From NCBI RefSeq assembly GCF_000296815.2, contig NZ_CAIT01000005.1:558001-622000 (forward strand): a stretch of DNA of 64,000 nucleotides, given 5' to 3'. Positions 34,662 to 43,251 of this stretch are shown in pieces (the stretch's first letter is position 1; the number at the start of each line of letters is the position of its first letter). A program made the translations under genes and the position numbers. The notes beneath the pieces were generated by a model. That model was given only the letters and a program-made list of their open reading frames with translations. It had not been told where the DNA came from and made no database searches. Origin of the DNA: Fibrisoma limi BUZ 3. Lineage in GTDB: Bacteria; Bacteroidota; Bacteroidia; Cytophagales; Spirosomataceae.

Positions 34662-34712
34662 ACGTATGCCCTGACTGGTTATTCCACAATCCAGGGCATA
34701 CGTTTCCTTTTT
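34662..34712 (+). terminator. Rho-independent terminator after the SDR gene
   Basis: ACGTATGCCCTG (34662-34673) pairs perfectly with CAGGGCATACGT (34692-34703) and is followed by TTCCTTTTTCT. Closes the uxaA-SDR unit. Confidence 0.8.
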
Positions 34713-34793
34713 CTCCAGGTAAGGCGAAGCACTGTTGGTCCATTTTTGCAAAATCTTATTTTGCAATTTCCGTAAATCGTGGCCGTTTCTTCT

Positions 34794-34801
34794 TATTTTT
34801 G
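34794..34801 (+). promoter_or_regulatory. Possible -7 element of the amidohydrolase gene
   Basis: TATTTTTG matches the Bacteroidota TAnnTTTG -7 motif, 36 bases before the ATG. A -33 TTTG at the ideal distance is not present. Two TTTTGCAA-type palindromic stretches lie just upstream (34743-34767). Confidence 0.35.
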
Positions 34802-34837
34802 ACGGTTTCGCCCCAATTCATCTTCTTACCTATATCT

Positions 34838-37800
34838 ATGAAGAAACGTTTCCTTACGTTGCTTCTGGCAACCGGTCTGTCTTATACGGGCTGGGCACAG
34901 ACAACGTTCCCGCGTAATGGTGTGTTTGACGAACGACTGGGTCTCTACGCGTTTACCAACGCTACCATCGTCGTTGATCCCCAAACTACCCTCCGTAATG
35001 CGACGCTGCTTATCCGCGATGGCCGGGTTGAGGCCGTCGGCGCGAACGTGAACCTGCCCACCGGTACGGTCGTAACCGATCTGAAAGGCAAGTCGATTTA
35101 TCCGGCTCTGATTGAGCTGGATTCTGACTACGGCATGCCGGAGGTACGGCGCGAACCCCGTAATTTCAGCGCCCCTCCGCAATATGAATCCAACAAGAAA
35201 GGCGCGTACTACTGGAACCAGGCCATTCAGCCCGAAAACGACGCCAGTCTGCTGTTCAAAGCCAACGGGGCCAAAGCCGACGAACTGCGCAAGATTGGCT
35301 TCGGCGTCGTGCTTACCCACCCCCACGACGGCATTGCCCGGGGATCGGGAGCCTTGGTTACCCTGGCCGACGACCGCGAAAACACGCTCGTGCTGAAACC
35401 GAACGTAACGGCCCACTACTCGTTCAGTAAGGGTAGCTCGGGGCAAACGTACCCGAACTCCATGATGGGCTCTGTGGCACTGCTCCGGCAGGCACTCTAC
35501 GATGCCGACTGGTACAAGCGCGGTGGTAGCCGGGAACAGGCCAACCTGTCGCTGGAAGCTTTCGGGCGGCTGGTGGGGTTGCCGACGTTCTTTGAAGCCG
35601 GTGACAAGCTCGGCGTGCTGCGGGCCGATAAAATCGGCGATGAATTTGGCGTGCAGTACATCATCCGGGGCGGTGGCGACGAATACCAGCGCATCGATGA
35701 AATCAAGGCAACCGGGGCCGCGCTGGTCATACCGGTTAACTTCCCGCAGGCATTCGACGTAGAAGACCCCTGGGATGCCGACAACGTATCGCTGGCCGAA
35801 CTGAAACACTGGGAAATGGCCCCGATGAATGCCGCCCGCCTGGCCGGTGCGAACATTCCCTTCGCGCTGACCACCGCCGGTCTGCGGGATAAGAAAGACT
35901 TCTGGGCGAATGTCCGCAAGGCGATAGAAAGCGGTCTGTCTGAAGAGAAAGCCCTCGAAGCCCTGACGCTGGCCCCCGCCCGACTGGTTAAAGCCGACGA
36001 TATGGTGGGAACCCTGCAAAAAGGGCGGGTCGCTAACTTCATCATTACCTCGGGCAATCTGTTCAGCCCCGACGTAGTCATCTACGAAAACTGGATTCGT
36101 GGGAAACAGTACGTAATCGGCAACAAAGATGCGGCCGATCTGCGCGGCACCTGGCAGTTGACCATCGGCGATCGGTCTAATCTGAAACTGAACATAACGG
36201 GCAAATCGGTCGATAAGCTGGACTACCAGATCATGGCCGATACGACCAAGATAACCCCGAAGGTATCGGTCAGCAACGACCTGATCACGATGCAGGTACC
36301 GCTAAATCGCCGAGCTGGAACTACCCGCCTGACCGGATACCGTACCTCTCCGACCACTATCAAAGGCGATGGTGAAGCTCCCGATGGTAAACTCATTAGC
36401 TGGTCGGCTACCCGCACGGGTGATGTGCCTGCGTCGACAACGGCTACATCAACTACTGCTACGTCGCCGGTAGCTACGACCGCCAGCGCAACCGTACTGT
36501 ATCCGTTCGTCGGTATGGGTAATCCGCAGAAACCCAAAGCTCAGACGATGCTGATCAAAAACGCTACGGTCTGGACGAACGAGAAAGACGGCGTGATGCA
36601 GGGGGCCGACGTGCTGGTACGTGACGGTAAGATCGCCCAGGTCGGTAAGAACCTGACCGCGCCCACCGGGGCGAACGTGATCGATGGAACGGGTAAGCAC
36701 CTCACCAACGGCATCATCGACGAGCACTCGCACATCGCGCTGTTTTCGATCAACGAAGGCGGTCAGTCCAGCTCGGCAGAGGTACGTATGGCCGACGTAA
36801 TCGATTCGGAAGATGTTAACATCTACCGGCAACTGGCCGGGGGCGTTACGTCATCGCAACTGCTGCACGGTTCGGCCAATGCCATCGGGGGGCAGTCGGC
36901 GCTCGTAAAACTCAAATGGGGCGAATCGCCGGAGGGGCTGCTGATCAAAGGAGCCGACGGCTTCATCAAGTTTGCGCTCGGGGAAAACGTCAAGCAGGCG
37001 AACTACCCCAACCCGAACGTACTGACCCGCTTCCCGCAGTCGCGGATGGGGGTGGAGCAGGTATACATGGATCACTTCACCCGCGCCCGTGAGTACGATA
37101 AAGCCTGGGCGGCTTATAATAAGCTGGCGGCCAAAGATAAAGCAAAGGCAACACCACCGCATCGCGACATCGAACTGGATGCCCTGGCCGAAATCCTGAA
37201 CGCCAAACGCTTCATTACGTGCCACTCCTACGTACAGTCGGAGATCAACATGCTGCTGCACGTAGCCGATTCGCTGGGCTTTAAGGTCAATACGTTCACG
37301 CACATTCTGGAAGGCTACAAAGTGGCCGATAAGATGGCGAAACACGGGGCGGGCGGATCATCCTTCGCCGACTGGTGGGCCTACAAAATGGAGGTAAAAG
37401 ACGCCATTCCGTACAATGCAGCTCTGATGCACCGCCAGGGCATTACGGTATCCATCAACTCCGACGATGCCGAGATGGCCCGCCGACTGAATCAGGAAGC
37501 GGCCAAGGCAGTTGAATACGGTGGTATCGGAGAAGAAGATGCCTGGAAAATGGTGACCTTGAATCCGGCCAAACTGCTTCACCTCGACAACCGACTCGGC
37601 AGCATCCGGGCTGGTAAAGACGCCGATCTGGTGCTGTGGAATGCCAATCCGCTCGCCATCTACGCCCGGCCGGAAAAGACCATCATCGACGGTACTATCT
37701 ACTTCGACCTTCAGGAAGAAGACCGCAAGCACGAGGAGCTACAGAAAGAACGGGCCCGACTGATTCAGAAAATGCTGACGGCGAAGGCCGGTGGGGCTCA

Positions 37801-37906
37801 GACCCAGCGCCCGAATTTCCGGCGGCAGCGGATGTGGCACTGCGAAGACATCGAAGGCGTAATGGCTGAGGGCGAAGAACAGGAACACACTGAAACGCAG
37901 AAATAA
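34838..37906 (+). CDS. Secreted two-domain amidohydrolase-family protein
   Basis: 1022 residues with a signal peptide (MKKRFLTLLLATGLSYTGWAQ). Two amidohydrolase barrels in one chain. In the first (about 25-430) the spot of the usual HxH reads YPALIELDSDYG, so the metal site is missing. A low-complexity T/S/A linker (about 540-563) joins the second (about 570-980), which has GIIDEHSHIALF, the H of NTFTHILEGY, and the D of SINSDDAEMAR, so only this one looks able to bind metal. It ends with a charged coiled tail. Such secreted proteins are frequent in Bacteroidota next to a second amidohydrolase; the substrate is unknown. Confidence 0.88.
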   Translation: MKKRFLTLLLATGLSYTGWAQTTFPRNGVFDERLGLYAFTNATIVVDPQTTLRNATLLIRDGRVEAVGANVNLPTGTVVTDLKGKSIYPALIELDSDYGMPEVRREPRNFSAPPQYESNKKGAYYWNQAIQPENDASLLFKANGAKADELRKIGFGVVLTHPHDGIARGSGALVTLADDRENTLVLKPNVTAHYSFSKGSSGQTYPNSMMGSVALLRQALYDADWYKRGGSREQANLSLEAFGRLVGLPTFFEAGDKLGVLRADKIGDEFGVQYIIRGGGDEYQRIDEIKATGAALVIPVNFPQAFDVEDPWDADNVSLAELKHWEMAPMNAARLAGANIPFALTTAGLRDKKDFWANVRKAIESGLSEEKALEALTLAPARLVKADDMVGTLQKGRVANFIITSGNLFSPDVVIYENWIRGKQYVIGNKDAADLRGTWQLTIGDRSNLKLNITGKSVDKLDYQIMADTTKITPKVSVSNDLITMQVPLNRRAGTTRLTGYRTSPTTIKGDGEAPDGKLISWSATRTGDVPASTTATSTTATSPVATTASATVLYPFVGMGNPQKPKAQTMLIKNATVWTNEKDGVMQGADVLVRDGKIAQVGKNLTAPTGANVIDGTGKHLTNGIIDEHSHIALFSINEGGQSSSAEVRMADVIDSEDVNIYRQLAGGVTSSQLLHGSANAIGGQSALVKLKWGESPEGLLIKGADGFIKFALGENVKQANYPNPNVLTRFPQSRMGVEQVYMDHFTRAREYDKAWAAYNKLAAKDKAKATPPHRDIELDALAEILNAKRFITCHSYVQSEINMLLHVADSLGFKVNTFTHILEGYKVADKMAKHGAGGSSFADWWAYKMEVKDAIPYNAALMHRQGITVSINSDDAEMARRLNQEAAKAVEYGGIGEEDAWKMVTLNPAKLLHLDNRLGSIRAGKDADLVLWNANPLAIYARPEKTIIDGTIYFDLQEEDRKHEELQKERARLIQKMLTAKAGGAQTQRPNFRRQRMWHCEDIEGVMAEGEEQEHTETQK

Positions 37907-38098
37907 AAGAGCAGATACGCAGAGAACACAGCGTTTTTCTCTGAACGTCGTGCTTGGCGTTGTTATCGGCGTGCTGTCGGGTTCGCAAACCCGACAGCAC
38001 GACAGCACCACACCCGACTTCGCAACGAAACCCGACAGTACGGAAACAAATGGCTCCGTGGCCTCTGCGCACGCTCTGCTGCCTCTGCGTTTAAAACC
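37895..38098. repeat. Intergenic inverted repeat with a perfect 14-bp inner hairpin
   Basis: Outer arms AACGCAGA (near 37895-37902, overlapping the upstream stop) and TCTGCGTTT (about 38087-38095) pair, with CGCAGAG/CTCTGCG copies inside. In the centre CGTGCTGTCGGGTT (37970-37983) pairs perfectly with AACCCGACAGCACG (37988-38001) around CGCA. A partial copy AACCCGACAGTACGG follows at 38028-38042. No T-run. It spans the whole gap between the two amidohydrolase genes. Confidence 0.7.
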
Positions 38099-38106
38099 AT
38101 ACTAAC

Positions 38107-39414
38107 ATGAAACAGACATTTTTAACCATACTCGCTTTCGCGGCCCTCACTCTGGCGAAAGCGCAAAACCCGGCTCCGGCCAAGCCCCAGGAGCGGGCCA
38201 TCGCCCTGACCGGCGCGACAATTCACGTCGGCAATGGGCAGGTGATTCAGAACGGAACCATCGTTTTTGACAAAGGGATCATCACGGCGGTGGGCAATGG
38301 CGATACGCCAACCGCCGGGGCCGAAGTTATCAGCGTTACCGGGAAACACATTTACCCCGGTCTGATTTCGCCTGCGTCGCTGGTTGGTTTGCAGGAAGTG
38401 TCGGCGGTGCGGTCAACGGTCGATTCGCGGGAGATCGGCGTACTGAACCCGAACGTGCGGGCGCTGATCGCCTACAACACCGATTCGGAGGTCATTCCAA
38501 CCATTCGGAACAACGGCATTCTGCTGACCCAGGCCATGCCGCTGGGCGGTACGGTGTCGGGCTGCTCGTCGATTATGCAGACCGACGGCTGGAACTGGGA
38601 AGATGCCGTCCTGAAAAAAGACGACGGTATGTGGCTGAACTGGCCGGGCTATTTCGCACGTAGCTTCAGCATGGAGGACTTCTCGGTATCGCTCCGGAAA
38701 AACGAGAACCGGAGCAAGGCCATCGACGCCCTGCAGGCTACGTTTGCCGACGCGAAAGCCTACGCAGCCATTAAAAACCCCGAGCCGATGAACCTGAAGC
38801 TGGAGGCTATGCGGGGGCTGTTCACGGGAGCCGCCAACCTCTACATTCGCGCCGATTTTGGAAAGGACATCATCGAAGCGGTCAAATTTGCCAAGTCATT
38901 TGGTATTCCGAAGGTGGTGATTGTCGGTGGTGAAGAAGCTCACCGGGCTGTTGACTTCCTGAAAGAAAACAACGTACCAGTGATTCTGAGCGCGCTGCAC
39001 CGGCTGCCCAATCGCCAGGACGAAGACGTGGACCTGCCGTACCGGATGCCGGGCATTTTGCAGAAAGCGGGCGTACTCGTCGCCCTGAGCTACTCCGACG
39101 AGTGGTGGCGCAGCCGGAACCTGGCATTCCTGGCCGGTACGGCCGTAGGCTTCGGCTTGGGAGATCGAGAAGAAGCGCTGAAGATGATTACGTCTAACAC
39201 AGCCAGAATCCTGGGCATCGATAAGCAGGTCGGTACGCTCGAAAAAGGTAAACACGCAACCTTGTTCGTATCAAAGGGCGATGCCCTCGATATGCGGACC
39301 AACGTCGTTGAGCACGCATTCATTCAGGGCCGTCACGTGAATCTGGATGATAAACACAAGCGGTTATACAACATCTACCGCGAGAAATACAACCAGCCGA
39401 TGCAGGGCAAATAA
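38107..39414 (+). CDS. Secreted amidohydrolase-family protein lacking the HxH motif
   Basis: 435 residues with a signal peptide (MKQTFLTILAFAALTLAKAQ). It has the N-terminal sandwich (ALTGATIHVGNGQVIQNGTI) and a barrel, with a PGLISPASLVGLQEV segment where HxH should be. The late NTARILGIDKQVGTLEKGKHATLFV is standard. The metal-binding histidines are not visible, so hydrolysis is doubtful; it resembles the inactive N-terminal half of the larger upstream protein. The two are probably co-transcribed and may work as a complex. Confidence 0.88.
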   Translation: MKQTFLTILAFAALTLAKAQNPAPAKPQERAIALTGATIHVGNGQVIQNGTIVFDKGIITAVGNGDTPTAGAEVISVTGKHIYPGLISPASLVGLQEVSAVRSTVDSREIGVLNPNVRALIAYNTDSEVIPTIRNNGILLTQAMPLGGTVSGCSSIMQTDGWNWEDAVLKKDDGMWLNWPGYFARSFSMEDFSVSLRKNENRSKAIDALQATFADAKAYAAIKNPEPMNLKLEAMRGLFTGAANLYIRADFGKDIIEAVKFAKSFGIPKVVIVGGEEAHRAVDFLKENNVPVILSALHRLPNRQDEDVDLPYRMPGILQKAGVLVALSYSDEWWRSRNLAFLAGTAVGFGLGDREEALKMITSNTARILGIDKQVGTLEKGKHATLFVSKGDALDMRTNVVEHAFIQGRHVNLDDKHKRLYNIYREKYNQPMQGK

Positions 39415-39445
39415 GAAGTGCTGACTGGAGCTTGTGTTTCTGAAG

Positions 39446-39477
39446 CGGGCCGACTTTTGATCGGCCCGTTTTTTTTT
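39446..39477 (+). terminator. Rho-independent terminator
   Basis: CGGGCCGA (39446-39453) pairs with TCGGCCCG (39461-39468), followed by nine T residues. Ends the amidohydrolase unit. Confidence 0.9.
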
Positions 39478-39547
39478 GAACTTTGCGGCCGGGAAATCTA
39501 CTTCAACCGTAGATCTATCACCCATCGTAAAATCGGGCTGCTCAACC

Positions 39548-40498
39548 ATGATTCGTATCTTTCAGCAAGACGAAACCGCCGTTCGAAAAATCCGGGATAT
39601 TGATTCGTTTTCTAACACCGAGCGTACATTGTGGGTGGATCTGCAAAACCCGACATCGGGTGAGATCAAGAGCGTCGAAGAAAAGTTTGACGTCGATTTT
39701 CTGAGTCAGCAGGAGCAGGCCGAAATTGAAAGCAGTTCGCGGTACATCGAGGAGGACGATTTTCTGATTGCCAACTCCAACTTCATGATCCCGCACAAGG
39801 ATGAGGGCTACACCAACGTGCCGGTGAGCTTCATTCTGAAAGACGATACGCTGTTTACGTACCGGAATGCTGACCTGAAATCGTTTGCCGATACGGTGCG
39901 AAAGATCAAATCGAAGCGGGCGACGTTCAAAGATGGTGGGCAGATTATGATCGCCATTTTCGAGTCACGGATCGATGCGGATGCCGACCTGGTCGAAGCG
40001 GTGTCGCGGGAGGTGAAAGCCATTAATCGCCAGCTCGATCTGGATTCCAACCTGGACCGCGATATGCTGCTGCAAATCAACGAATACCAGGAGCTGACCA
40101 TGACCATCCGCGAAAACGTAGTGGACAAGCAGCGTGTGATTTCGTCCATGATCCGGTCCGACGGCTGGTTCACCGACGACGAGCAGCAACGGCTGCGTGC
40201 TCTCATCAAAGACATCAATTCGCTGATTGAACATACCAATTTCATTTTTGAGCGGCTGGAGTTTCTACAAAATACCTACCTCGGTCTGATTGACCTGGAG
40301 CAGAACCGGGTTGTCAAAATCTTCACCGTTGTGTCGCTGATCTTTCTGCCGCCAACGCTCCTGGCGAGTATGTGGGGGATGAACTTCGATTCGATGCCCG
40401 AACTGCACTGGTCGCTGGGCTACCCTTCGGCCATTGCCGCTATGATCCTGTCGTCGGTCGGGACGTGGTATATCTTCAAACGCAAGAACTGGCTGTGA
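39548..40498 (+). CDS. corA: CorA-family magnesium/divalent cation transporter
   Basis: 316 residues from ATG 39548. A large N-terminal cytoplasmic funnel domain ends in long helices (about 140-255). Two C-terminal membrane helices follow, with the selectivity motif GMN in SMWGMNFDSMPE near residue 276. Forms a pentameric magnesium (or cobalt/nickel) channel in the inner membrane. It follows a strong terminator, so it has its own promoter. Confidence 0.95.
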   Translation: MIRIFQQDETAVRKIRDIDSFSNTERTLWVDLQNPTSGEIKSVEEKFDVDFLSQQEQAEIESSSRYIEEDDFLIANSNFMIPHKDEGYTNVPVSFILKDDTLFTYRNADLKSFADTVRKIKSKRATFKDGGQIMIAIFESRIDADADLVEAVSREVKAINRQLDLDSNLDRDMLLQINEYQELTMTIRENVVDKQRVISSMIRSDGWFTDDEQQRLRALIKDINSLIEHTNFIFERLEFLQNTYLGLIDLEQNRVVKIFTVVSLIFLPPTLLASMWGMNFDSMPELHWSLGYPSAIAAMILSSVGTWYIFKRKNWL

Positions 40499-40655
40499 CA
40501 CATCTTGTTAGTGAATTGATAAGCGGCTGATTATTAGACCGTATAATAAGCCGTTTTGGTATAATAGCCCATAACCGTTCTACCTTTGAGTGGCAGACTA
40601 TGTCGTCGGAAGTTGATCGTTCAACTCAGTACTTTGCCTAATTCATACCAAACTC

Positions 40656-41636
40656 ATGGTAACTACGGAAGAGATCGAACACACCCTCGGAGAAGTGTTT
40701 CGCCTGGCTAAGCCGACATCCATTTACATTGAACAGCCGGGCCTGGCTCAAGCATCGATTGATGTAGAAGAACTGAACGGCGCCACGTTATTCAATACCC
40801 GTATTACTACCGAAAATAGCCGTCTGGCCGTTTTAGCCCGGCGACCTGAGTCGGTTATGATTATGTATTTTCAGCTTGGCGGAGGATGTTCGTTCAATCT
40901 GAACTATCAATACAAGGTGCCGGAGCGCCATCATTGCCTTTGCTATTTGCCGGTTCTTCAGTCAGATTTTATGGTTGGAGAACAAAATATGCTCCAGGGG
41001 TTGTCAATCCAATTTAATTCGGACGTAGTAGCCGCGCACCTGTTGGATGAAGGGGCGTTGGACGACGATTGGTTACGGTTGCTGGAAGATGGCGAACAAC
41101 CGTTTTCAACCGTAACCGAAAGTCGGCCGATTAGTGTAAACATACAGGCATCAGTGCATCAGTTATTGAATTGCCCGTACAAGGGTAAATTGGGCCAAAC
41201 CTACAAAGACGCCCTGATTCGGCTGATGCTTGTTGAGCAGTTAGCAGGGTTTCGTCGGGATCGGCAAGCGATTGCTGTGCTTACGGATACGAAGCTGACT
41301 CGTCGTGACATTGATACGTTGCACGCGGTGAAAGCCTACCTGGATCAGCACTATCTCGATGAACTCTCGCTGGAGAAGATTGTCCGGCTCTTTGGGCTCA
41401 ACACCTTCAAGCTCAAGTACGGCTTCAAAAAGCTGTTTGATACGTCGGTGATGCGCTACATTGATGACCAGAAGATGAGCTACGCCCGGCAGTTGCTGCT
41501 GGAGGAGAAGCAGGACGTCTGGACCGTAGCCGATCAGTTGGGCTACAGTCACTATACCAACTTCAGTACGGCTTTCAAGCGCCGGTTTGGCTATTCGCCC
41601 GCTCAACTCAAAGGGCAGCCGCTGCTCGTGCATTAA
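40656..41636 (+). CDS. AraC-family transcriptional regulator
   Basis: 326 residues. An N-terminal sensor domain of unrecognised family (about 1-215) is followed by the double helix-turn-helix of AraC proteins: HYLDELSLEKIVRLFGLNTFKLKYGFKKLF and VADQLGYSHYTNFSTAFKRRFGYSPAQLKG. The N-terminal part resembles those of siderophore-linked Bacteroidota AraC proteins (PchR-like). It lies just upstream of a haloperoxidase-like lipoprotein and a FecA-like receptor gene. Direct repeats in front of the former are candidate operators. Confidence 0.9.
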   Translation: MVTTEEIEHTLGEVFRLAKPTSIYIEQPGLAQASIDVEELNGATLFNTRITTENSRLAVLARRPESVMIMYFQLGGGCSFNLNYQYKVPERHHCLCYLPVLQSDFMVGEQNMLQGLSIQFNSDVVAAHLLDEGALDDDWLRLLEDGEQPFSTVTESRPISVNIQASVHQLLNCPYKGKLGQTYKDALIRLMLVEQLAGFRRDRQAIAVLTDTKLTRRDIDTLHAVKAYLDQHYLDELSLEKIVRLFGLNTFKLKYGFKKLFDTSVMRYIDDQKMSYARQLLLEEKQDVWTVADQLGYSHYTNFSTAFKRRFGYSPAQLKGQPLLVH

Positions 41637-41659
41637 CAAAATTAAGGGTTTAGATAGGA

Positions 41660-41701
41660 GCGAAGTGCCCTGCCGGACGTCCGGCAGGGCACTTCGCTTT
41701 T
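41660..41701 (+). terminator. Strong terminator after the AraC regulator
   Basis: GCGAAGTGCCCTGCCGG (41660-41676) pairs perfectly over 17 bases with 41681-41697 around ACGT, followed by TTTT. It isolates the regulator from the haloperoxidase gene downstream. Confidence 0.9.
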
Positions 41702-41730
41702 CCGGTAATTCAAGGTATGCAGGAAATACT

Positions 41731-41772
41731 TTTCGCATACCTGGTAATCCGTTTCGCATATCCGGTACCCGG
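41731..41772 (+). promoter_or_regulatory. Two 21-bp direct repeats, probable AraC operator
   Basis: TTTCGCATACCTGGTAATCCG (41731-41751) and TTTCGCATATCCGGTACCCGG (41752-41772) agree at 16 of 21 positions and are spaced exactly two DNA turns, the usual arrangement for AraC-family binding. An inverted GCATACCT-like copy (CAAGGTATGC, 41711-41720) lies just upstream. The repeats end 50 bases before the lipoprotein ATG. Confidence 0.5.
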
Positions 41773-41821
41773 CCGGGCCGCTGCAATTTTGTCACGCAAA
41801 CCAAAAACATATTTGATCACC

Positions 41822-43126
41822 ATGAAAAAGGTAAACATGCTCACGCTCGTCTTCAGTGGTATATTGCTGTTGGCCTGCAAACTCTCCAACGACGTAAACC
41901 CCGGTACTAACGGAAAAAAACCGCTGTTGGCGGGGTACTCGAACCAGGTTGTTCTGGACTGGAACCAGATGGCTTACGAGGCAATGGGTGGCCCTGCGTA
42001 CCAGCACAGTTTGCTGGCGTCTCGGATTAACGCAATGGTTCACCTGGCCATGCACGACGCCCTGAACAGCATCGCGCCGGCCTACCAGACGTACGCGTTT
42101 TACCGGCAGGATGCCGAGGCTGAACCTATAGCGGCAGCCGCGTCGGCCGCTCATGCGGTGCTGGCTGCTTCGTTCCCCGATAAGAAAGCCAGGCTCGATT
42201 CGGCCCTGACCCAATCGCTGGCGAAACTGCCAACCGGCGATCGTTACAACCGGGGGATTGCATTGGGGAAAGAAGCGGCAGCCGCCATTCTGGCCCAGCG
42301 CCAGAACGACGGGGCACTACAGGACCCAATCGCACTGATTGAGCCCACAGTTCAGCCAGGGGAGTACCAGGTTGTAACCCCATTCGCCTTTATTTTTGCC
42401 CCGTTCTGGAAGCAAATGCAGCCGTTTGGTCTGAAATCCCCCGACCAGTTCCGTGTGGCTCCGCAACCAGCGCTGATCAGCCAGGAATACGCCAGGGATT
42501 TCGAGGAGGTGAAAACCGTTGGCGTGAAGGACAGCAAAACGCGCACGGCCGATCAGACTGCGTATGGCAAGTTCTGGTACGAGTTCTCAGAAGCCGGCTG
42601 GAACCGGGTTGCCCGCGCGGCCCTGGCCGGTCGCAAGCTGGATTTGCTGGCTACCGCCCGGCTGTTTGCCCTGGTTAACATAGCCATGGCTGATGCGTAC
42701 ACGGCGGGCTGGGAGTCGAAGTTCCACTACAATTTCTGGCGCCCACTGACGGCCATTCAAAAAGCCGACACCGACGGTAATGAAACGACGACCGCCGATG
42801 CAAATTGGGAGCCGTTGATGCCGACGCCACCGGTGCAGGACTATCCGTCGACGCACAGTGCCCTTGGTAACGCTGCGGCAACGGTGTTAGTGAACATCCT
42901 GGGCGATAAAACCGGCTTTTCGATGAGTTCGCCCACGGCTGATCCGGTTACCCCGACGCGTAGTTTCAAGAGCTTCAGCCAGGCGGCTCAGGAAAACGCT
43001 GACTCTCGTGTGCGGGTAGGAATCCACTTCCGGTTCTCCTGCAAGGCGGGTCTGGATATGGGTGGTAAAATCGGGCAGTGGACGATAGACAATTACCTCA
43101 AGCCTAAAGCAACCGCCCTCAGGTAA
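41822..43126 (+). CDS. Vanadium-dependent haloperoxidase/PAP2-family lipoprotein
   Basis: 434 residues from ATG 41822. The lipoprotein signal ends LLLACKLS. The helical mature protein has the three PAP2/haloperoxidase signatures in order: K and RP in HYNFWRPLTAIQKAD, PSTHSALGNAAATVL, and SRVRVGIHFRFSCKAG with the catalytic histidine. In vanadium haloperoxidases these bind vanadate; phosphatases use the same site for phosphate. Which activity holds is not decided. An AraC regulator lies upstream, and a TonB-dependent receptor follows after a hairpin. Confidence 0.88.
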   Translation: MKKVNMLTLVFSGILLLACKLSNDVNPGTNGKKPLLAGYSNQVVLDWNQMAYEAMGGPAYQHSLLASRINAMVHLAMHDALNSIAPAYQTYAFYRQDAEAEPIAAAASAAHAVLAASFPDKKARLDSALTQSLAKLPTGDRYNRGIALGKEAAAAILAQRQNDGALQDPIALIEPTVQPGEYQVVTPFAFIFAPFWKQMQPFGLKSPDQFRVAPQPALISQEYARDFEEVKTVGVKDSKTRTADQTAYGKFWYEFSEAGWNRVARAALAGRKLDLLATARLFALVNIAMADAYTAGWESKFHYNFWRPLTAIQKADTDGNETTTADANWEPLMPTPPVQDYPSTHSALGNAAATVLVNILGDKTGFSMSSPTADPVTPTRSFKSFSQAAQENADSRVRVGIHFRFSCKAGLDMGGKIGQWTIDNYLKPKATALR

Positions 43127-43136
43127 GCCCTTTGCG

Positions 43137-43202
43137 TACGTATCGACTCATCCGGTACTCATTGCAGTGGCCGGATGAGTTAATGCTTGGTACGTATCGA
43201 CT
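43137..43202 (+). repeat. Hairpin flanked by 12-bp direct repeats upstream of the receptor gene
   Basis: TACGTATCGACT occurs at 43137-43148 and 43191-43202. Between them ACTCATCCGG (43146-43155) pairs with CCGGATGAGT (43171-43180). No T-run follows. It lies between the haloperoxidase stop and the receptor start and may be a regulator site or RNA-processing structure. Confidence 0.55.
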
Positions 43203-43251
43203 TCAGTATGGTATCACATCAGTTTCAGCAGCACCTTCCTCTTTACCAGCT

